A DNA stretch of 7,902 bases from contig DIYR01000001.1 of NCBI GenBank assembly GCA_002429085.1, forward strand, positions 1 through 7,902, in the 5' to 3' direction. Shown here piece after piece: positions 5,296-7,902 of this stretch. The number at the start of each line of letters is the position of its first letter. Position 1 is the first letter of the stretch. The notes below the pieces were generated by a model, which saw only the letters and a list, made by a program, of their open reading frames with translations, had not been told where the DNA came from and did not search any database. The translations under genes and the position numbers were made by a program. Source of the DNA: Flavobacteriales bacterium UBA6049 (GTDB lineage Bacteria > Bacteroidota > Bacteroidia > Flavobacteriales_G > Salibacteraceae).

Positions 5296-5865
5296 CTAAA
5301 ACCCAATCGGATTTCTTGGAGGGGGCTTGGTAGAGTCTTCCAGTACTTGGGCGAGTTCCTGAAGCATATTTACTACAATGTCGAACTGACGATTTTGGCT
5401 GGAAATTTTGCCTTGTTGTTTGTCCAGACGTTGTTCTATGTTTCCCAAACGATCTTCTAACTGAGGAGAAAGTGCTGCCACAAATTGTTCGTTGACCTTT
5501 TGTTGCTCGAGTTCTTTCATCATGGCCACAAAAGTTCGGGCAATCATAATACTCATCCTTACGGCCACGTTTGACTTAAGAATACCGGCTGCCTGAATAA
5601 CCCCCAACTCGGTAAAAGCAGTTGGGAAACTACTCGAATGCTTGAGGTTGGCGAACCGGTCACAATTTGTGACCAGTTCATCTCTTTCCTCTTGAGTAAG
5701 TTTAAACATAAAGTCTTCAGGAAATTTTTCGATGTTTCTTTTCACGGCTTGATTGAAGTGTTTAGTCTCAACTTCGTATAACCGAGCCAAATCCACATCT
5801 AAAATTACGTTCTGATTTCTTAATGAAACAATGACATCTCTTACCGGATTGATTTTATCGAGCAT
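5296..5865 (-). CDS. ORF6N-domain DNA-binding protein
   Basis: This 189-aa protein has an N-terminal ORF6N domain (about residues 8-100) with the family signatures VILDVDLARLYEVETKHFNQAVKRN, FPEDFMFKLTQEE and FPTAFTELGVIQAAGIL, then a helical, probably coiled-coil C-terminal half (about 115-175) and a Pro-rich tail. ORF6N proteins are thought to bind DNA and are frequent in phages and bacterial accessory regions. I place the start at 5865 (MLDKINPVRD); the frame is open back to 6063, but those 66 codons are Cys-rich, unlike the family, and contain the inverted repeat at 5896-5945. The domain normally begins about here. It couples to the acidic protein gene 2 bp downstream, and the palindrome upstream could be its operator. 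Confidence 0.9.
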   Translation of the reverse strand: MLDKINPVRDVIVSLRNQNVILDVDLARLYEVETKHFNQAVKRNIEKFPEDFMFKLTQEERDELVTNCDRFANLKHSSSFPTAFTELGVIQAAGILKSNVAVRMSIMIARTFVAMMKELEQQKVNEQFVAALSPQLEDRLGNIEQRLDKQQGKISSQNRQFDIVVNMLQELAQVLEDSTKPPPRNPIGF

Positions 5866-5895
5866 ACAATTGTTTAGTCGTTTAATAATGTTGAA

Positions 5896-5945
5896 TTGTG
5901 AAATAGTGCTATAGTGTATTCTATAGCAATATAACCATTTCACAA
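5896..5945. promoter_or_regulatory. Nested inverted repeat upstream of the ORF6N gene
   Basis: The inner perfect 8-bp dyad is TGCTATAG (5907-5914) and CTATAGCA (5921-5928) with a 6-bp spacer. The outer perfect 9-bp dyad is TTGTGAAAT (5896-5904) and ATTTCACAA (5937-5945). It ends 30 bp upstream of the ORF6N ATG. It could be an operator, possibly autoregulatory, or a structured 5' UTR. No exact -7 box was found near it. Confidence 0.6.
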
Positions 5946-6111
5946 CTGGAATACGAGCGCAAAGATCACAGGAAATAAGTTTATTTTTTTTATTAATTAC
6001 TGATGTTACGCACGAATGAATATCGATTAACGAACAGCGATTTTTGAAATATAGCCAACTCAAGCGCCTTATTCAGGGACTGTTAATCGGTGTTCAACAT
6101 TCAAAACTTGC

Positions 6112-6125
6112 GTAACTCGAGTTAC
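6112..6125. other. Perfect 14-bp palindrome
   Basis: GTAACTCGAGTTAC is fully self-complementary with no spacer and begins 8 bp downstream of the stop codon of the small RHH-like gene, before the ORF6N leader. It could be a protein-binding site or a weak transcription terminator; there is no proper T-tract on either side. Confidence 0.4.
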
Positions 6126-6133
6126 TTACCTTG

Positions 6134-6307
6134 TTAATCTTCCTGGTCTTCCTGCTCTTTTTTGATCGCCTCCAGTCCTTTTTTAATCAATTCAGCGGCT
6201 ACCTTAGCCTTACTCATTTTTACATCTTCTTTGAAAGATTTTTCAAACTGATACTTCTGGATTTCTTTGTCCGTATCGTTGTCTACTTCAATGTTCATCT
6301 TGGGCAT
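6134..6307 (-). CDS. Small RHH/antitoxin-like protein (57 aa)
   Basis: This short reading frame runs from ATG-CCC-AAG-ATG to TAA and encodes 57 aa, or 54 if the second Met is used. The N-terminus MNIEVDND could form a beta strand, and the rest is highly charged and helical (KEIQKYQFEKSFKEDVKMSKAKV, then AAELIKKGLEAIKKEQED). The AELIKKGLEAI stretch resembles the second helix of ribbon-helix-helix repressors and antitoxins, so a small DNA-binding regulator is the best guess, without a definite family. Coding support comes from the coherent Lys/Glu-rich composition, an A-rich translation leader, and a -7 box and palindrome placed as a repressor-controlled promoter would be. No toxin gene adjoins it, so it may be an orphan antitoxin or stand-alone regulator. 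The ORF6N gene lies 268 bp downstream on the same strand. Confidence 0.72.
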   Translation of the reverse strand: MPKMNIEVDNDTDKEIQKYQFEKSFKEDVKMSKAKVAAELIKKGLEAIKKEQEDQED

Positions 6308-6336
6308 AGTGCTACAATTTATTAAGTTGTGAAATT

Positions 6337-6355
6337 TTATAACAAGTTGTTATAA
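6337..6355. promoter_or_regulatory. 19-bp palindromic operator 1
   Basis: TTATAACAA-G-TTGTTATAA is a perfect 9-bp dyad about a single base. It sits where transcription would start from the minus-strand box at 6362-6369, a position expected of a repressor site. A 17-bp part (6340-6356) recurs exactly at 6420-6436. Confidence 0.6.
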
Positions 6356-6361
6356 CTTATG

Positions 6362-6369
6362 CAAAGTTA
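6362..6369 (-). promoter_or_regulatory. TAACTTTG -7-like box for the RHH-like gene
   Basis: Read on the minus strand this is TAACTTTG, an exact TAnnTTTG match, 54 bp upstream of the ATG at 6307. The predicted transcription start, near 6355, falls at the edge of the palindrome at 6337-6355. Confidence 0.45.
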
Positions 6370-6419
6370 CACAAAATGTATGAAAAGTTTGAATAATTAC
6401 AAACCTCTTCTTACATTTG

Positions 6420-6436
6420 TAACAAGTTGTTATAAC
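6420..6436. promoter_or_regulatory. Operator-like repeat 2 (TAACAAGTTGTTATAAC)
   Basis: This 17-bp sequence is identical to 6340-6356, 80 bp away, and keeps the 13-bp palindromic core TAACAAGTTGTTA. It also overlaps TTACA-TT-TGTAA (6411-6422). Paired sites on either side of the minus-strand promoter suggest cooperative binding or looping. Confidence 0.55.
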
Positions 6437-6508
6437 AAATTATTGAGTGATATAGATAACACTACTCAAAACAACAAATAATAGACCATACCTCCCATAA
6501 CAACTAAA

Positions 6509-6516
6509 TAATTTTG
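6509..6516 (+). promoter_or_regulatory. TAATTTTG -7-like box for the membrane/coiled-coil gene
   Basis: Exact TAnnTTTG match overlapping the first GCTAA box (6512-6520). It would give a leader of about 120 nt containing the other boxes and the uORF. No clear -33 element. Confidence 0.35.
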
Positions 6517-6597
6517 CTAATTTTTTGAGTAATAAATCTTGATTTTGCTAAAAATATTAGCCAAATTTACATCGTAATGATCAAAAATTTAGCAAAA
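6512..6597. repeat. Cluster of TTTTGCTAA boxes
   Basis: TTTTGCTAA occurs at 6512-6520 and 6543-6551 in direct orientation, and inverted (TTAGCAAAA) at 6589-6597. A partial inverted copy, TTAGCCAAA, lies at 6557-6565 and makes the local dyad GCTAA-AAATA-TTAGC (6547-6561). The first and last copies extend to a 17-bp inverted repeat (6512-6528 and 6581-6597) with one mismatch. They overlap the putative promoter and leader of the gene at 6643 and so may be operators. Confidence 0.55.
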
Positions 6598-6606
6598 CAC
6601 CTTTAA
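6577..6606 (+). other. Nine-codon upstream ORF, in frame with the gene at 6643
   Basis: ATG ATC AAA AAT TTA GCA AAA CAC CTT TAA encodes MIKNLAKHL. The stop is in frame with the downstream ATG 36 bp later, and the codons between read KLEIEEITNSEV, which looks like coding sequence. The uORF product also resembles the main protein's N-terminus, MKNLAQKL. It may be a regulatory uORF or an N-terminus cut off by a nonsense change. Confidence 0.35.
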
Positions 6607-6642
6607 AAACTTGAAATAGAAGAAATTACAAACTCAGAGGTC

Positions 6643-7902
6643 ATGAAAAATCTTGCTCAAAAATTAAAAAAAGTAAAAAAGCCCTCGGAGTGCCACCAGT
6701 CTGATGTGTATTCTGAAACTTATCATCTGGCCAAGATGAAGGCAAATTACGAGAAAGCGCGCGAGGAACTGGCTGTTCAACCTTATTCACAACGGATGAA
6801 GCCCTTGGATAACTTCCTGTATGGGTTTCGGTCAGTGTATCATTTTATATCAGTTATTTTGGGATTGGCTACTTGTGTATTGGTAAGCCTGGTATTTGTT
6901 GGGGCTGATTTAGATGGAAATGGTCAGTTTCCTGCCTGGATGCTCATTTTGATGGCATTATTGATAGGCGGTTTATTAGTGGGTATTTTGGTCGCAGTAG
7001 AACTGGCCAAGATTACTTTTGCCAAAAATATTTTCAAAGCCAAAGCCAAACGAGGCCGTATTAGCAACCTGTCTATAGTTGGATTATCATTTCTGGTATT
7101 TGTATCGATTGCATTGAGCGGAGTAGGAGGAGCATTGCTTTCTTTTAAAATGGGAGACAAAACCAAAACCCTGACTCAAGACCTAAAAACCAATGAACAA
7201 AAAGTAGCAAAACAGTATGATGCTCGCCTGAAGCAACTGAATCAGGTAATTGCTGGATTGGAAAACCTGTCGGTGGACAAAAAGGCCAGACGTTGGGGAT
7301 TGACCAAAGAAGAACAGGCCAACTTACAACAGAGTAAAGCAGAAAAGCGGCAAATTTTAGCCAAGAAAGAACAAAAATTGAGCTCGCTCAATACCAAACA
7401 TACCGCTGAAATAAAAGCTAATAAGGACTATACCTCTACCACAATGTATGTGGCTTTAGGGTTGATTACTGTATTGGAGTTGATTACCATTTATGCCTAT
7501 TTCTTTCATTTTCAATACTTGGCTCGCACCGAACAGGAAGGGGTACAATTTGATATCCTTTCGGATAGTGGAGTAACTGAAAAGCCCCAGGAAATGATGG
7601 TAGAAACACTGGTGAACCGATTGAGTGATGCCTTGCTCACTACCCAATCTAAAGCTCAAGCAGCACCTACCCAAGACTGGGTGCAGGCTTTGGAGCAAAA
7701 AGTAGCACAGTTGACCAATCAAGTGCAGGGAACACCTGCTTTGGCTACCCAACCTCACAATGAGATTAGTTTGCGCCCAAGTAGTATGCGCAAGCAGGAG
7801 GTAACAGACCCGAGAGCGGTCAACCAAAACGCACCTAAAGGTACCCATGTAGAATGTAGCAATTCCCAATGTAGCAATACCTTTACCAAGAAAAGTAAAA
7901 AC
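6643..7902 (+). CDS. Four-TM coiled-coil membrane protein, 3' end outside window
   Basis: The frame is open from ATG 6643 to the window edge (420 codons) with no stop; the C-terminus is missing. A basic N-terminus (1-15) and a helical region precede two membrane segments (about 65-88 and 98-121); a third lies at 143-166. A charged, coiled-coil-prone stretch (about 172-262, rich in Lys, Gln and Glu) leads to a fourth segment (268-288). A second helical, Gln/Ala-rich tail (about 315-365) follows, then a low-complexity linker. Near the end, Cys405 and Cys410 (C-SNSQ-C) followed by NTFTKKSKN resemble the first half of a treble-clef zinc finger whose second Cys pair would lie beyond 7902. I do not recognise the family. 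Large coiled-coil membrane proteins of this kind occur in accessory and plasmid-like regions, but that is inference. Start choice is supported by an in-frame TAA at 6604-6606; Met32 is an alternative. Confidence 0.85.
   Translation, partial: MKNLAQKLKKVKKPSECHQSDVYSETYHLAKMKANYEKAREELAVQPYSQRMKPLDNFLYGFRSVYHFISVILGLATCVLVSLVFVGADLDGNGQFPAWMLILMALLIGGLLVGILVAVELAKITFAKNIFKAKAKRGRISNLSIVGLSFLVFVSIALSGVGGALLSFKMGDKTKTLTQDLKTNEQKVAKQYDARLKQLNQVIAGLENLSVDKKARRWGLTKEEQANLQQSKAEKRQILAKKEQKLSSLNTKHTAEIKANKDYTSTTMYVALGLITVLELITIYAYFFHFQYLARTEQEGVQFDILSDSGVTEKPQEMMVETLVNRLSDALLTTQSKAQAAPTQDWVQALEQKVAQLTNQVQGTPALATQPHNEISLRPSSMRKQEVTDPRAVNQNAPKGTHVECSNSQCSNTFTKKSKN

Larger units (their letters stand above)
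6308..6642. other. Divergent intergenic regulatory region (335 bp)
   Basis: No gene of its own apart from a possible 9-codon uORF (6577-6606). It holds, from left to right, the RHH-like leader, a 19-bp palindrome, a minus-strand -7 box, a second palindrome, a plus-strand -7 box and four GCTAA-type boxes. The transcripts leave it in opposite directions. It is very AT-rich. Confidence 0.7.

Noticed and set aside
5866..6063. 66-codon upstream extension of the ORF6N frame
   Set aside because: Cys-rich composition unlike the family, contains the nested inverted repeat, and the domain starts normally from the ATG at 5865.
6131..6325. Plus-strand 64-aa Phe/Leu-rich frame
   Set aside because: It is the complement of the Lys/Glu-rich 57-aa minus-strand gene; the Phe/Leu composition is the expected shadow.
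6924..7869. Two minus-strand frames (6924-7166 and 7456-7869)
   Set aside because: They lie antisense to the long open plus-strand gene, whose membrane and coiled-coil pattern is coherent; neither shows family features.

Overview
The window looks like a chromosomal segment from a Bacteroidota bacterium, probably a Cytophagales-type marine or gliding species. The basis is AT-rich DNA, TAnnTTTG-like -7 boxes instead of sigma70 -10 boxes, A-rich leaders with little Shine-Dalgarno, LytS/LytTR signalling genes, an ORF6N protein, and a Bacteroidota-style double-glycine leader. The genus is an inference; no rRNA or tRNA gene is present.

Plus-strand left half (120-3392). A LytS-type membrane histidine kinase and a LytTR response regulator form a tight two-gene operon (120-1880). 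A 242-bp regulatory gap follows, containing two -7-like boxes and a strong hairpin with a T-tract. Next is an exported peroxiredoxin-like protein with a CPFC active site (2123-2749) and an intrinsic terminator (2847-2881). Then come two nearly identical 49-codon genes (2978-3127 and 3196-3345) in a 189-bp tandem duplication. Each encodes a canonical double-glycine leader followed by a 21-residue core with ten Arg/Lys residues and one Cys. These look like precursors of a secreted, strongly cationic peptide and are the most novel content here. A strong terminator (3357-3392) closes the unit.

Minus-strand block (3416-6307), read right to left. It starts with a 57-aa RHH/antitoxin-like protein (6134-6307), which I read directly because it is very short. 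Then an ORF6N-domain protein (5296-5865), an unrecognised acidic 177-aa protein (4760-5293), a four-TM LytTR transcription factor (3899-4735), and a DoxX-family membrane protein (3416-3790). Spacings of 2 and 24 bp join the ORF6N, acidic and LytTR genes into one likely operon. The upstream regions of the RHH-like and ORF6N genes are rich in perfect palindromes.

Right edge. The 335-bp divergent region 6308-6642 holds two palindromic operator-like sites for the RHH-like gene and a cluster of GCTAA boxes in front of a plus-strand gene. That gene (6643 to beyond 7902) encodes a four-TM, coiled-coil protein with a Cys-x4-Cys motif near the window end, suggesting a zinc finger that continues outside.

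Working model (inference): the cationic peptides are exported by an unlinked C39-peptidase ABC transporter. The neighbouring LytS/LytTR pair could sense or regulate them, as in ComCDE/Blp-type circuits. No transporter, modification enzyme or immunity gene is recognisable in the window.
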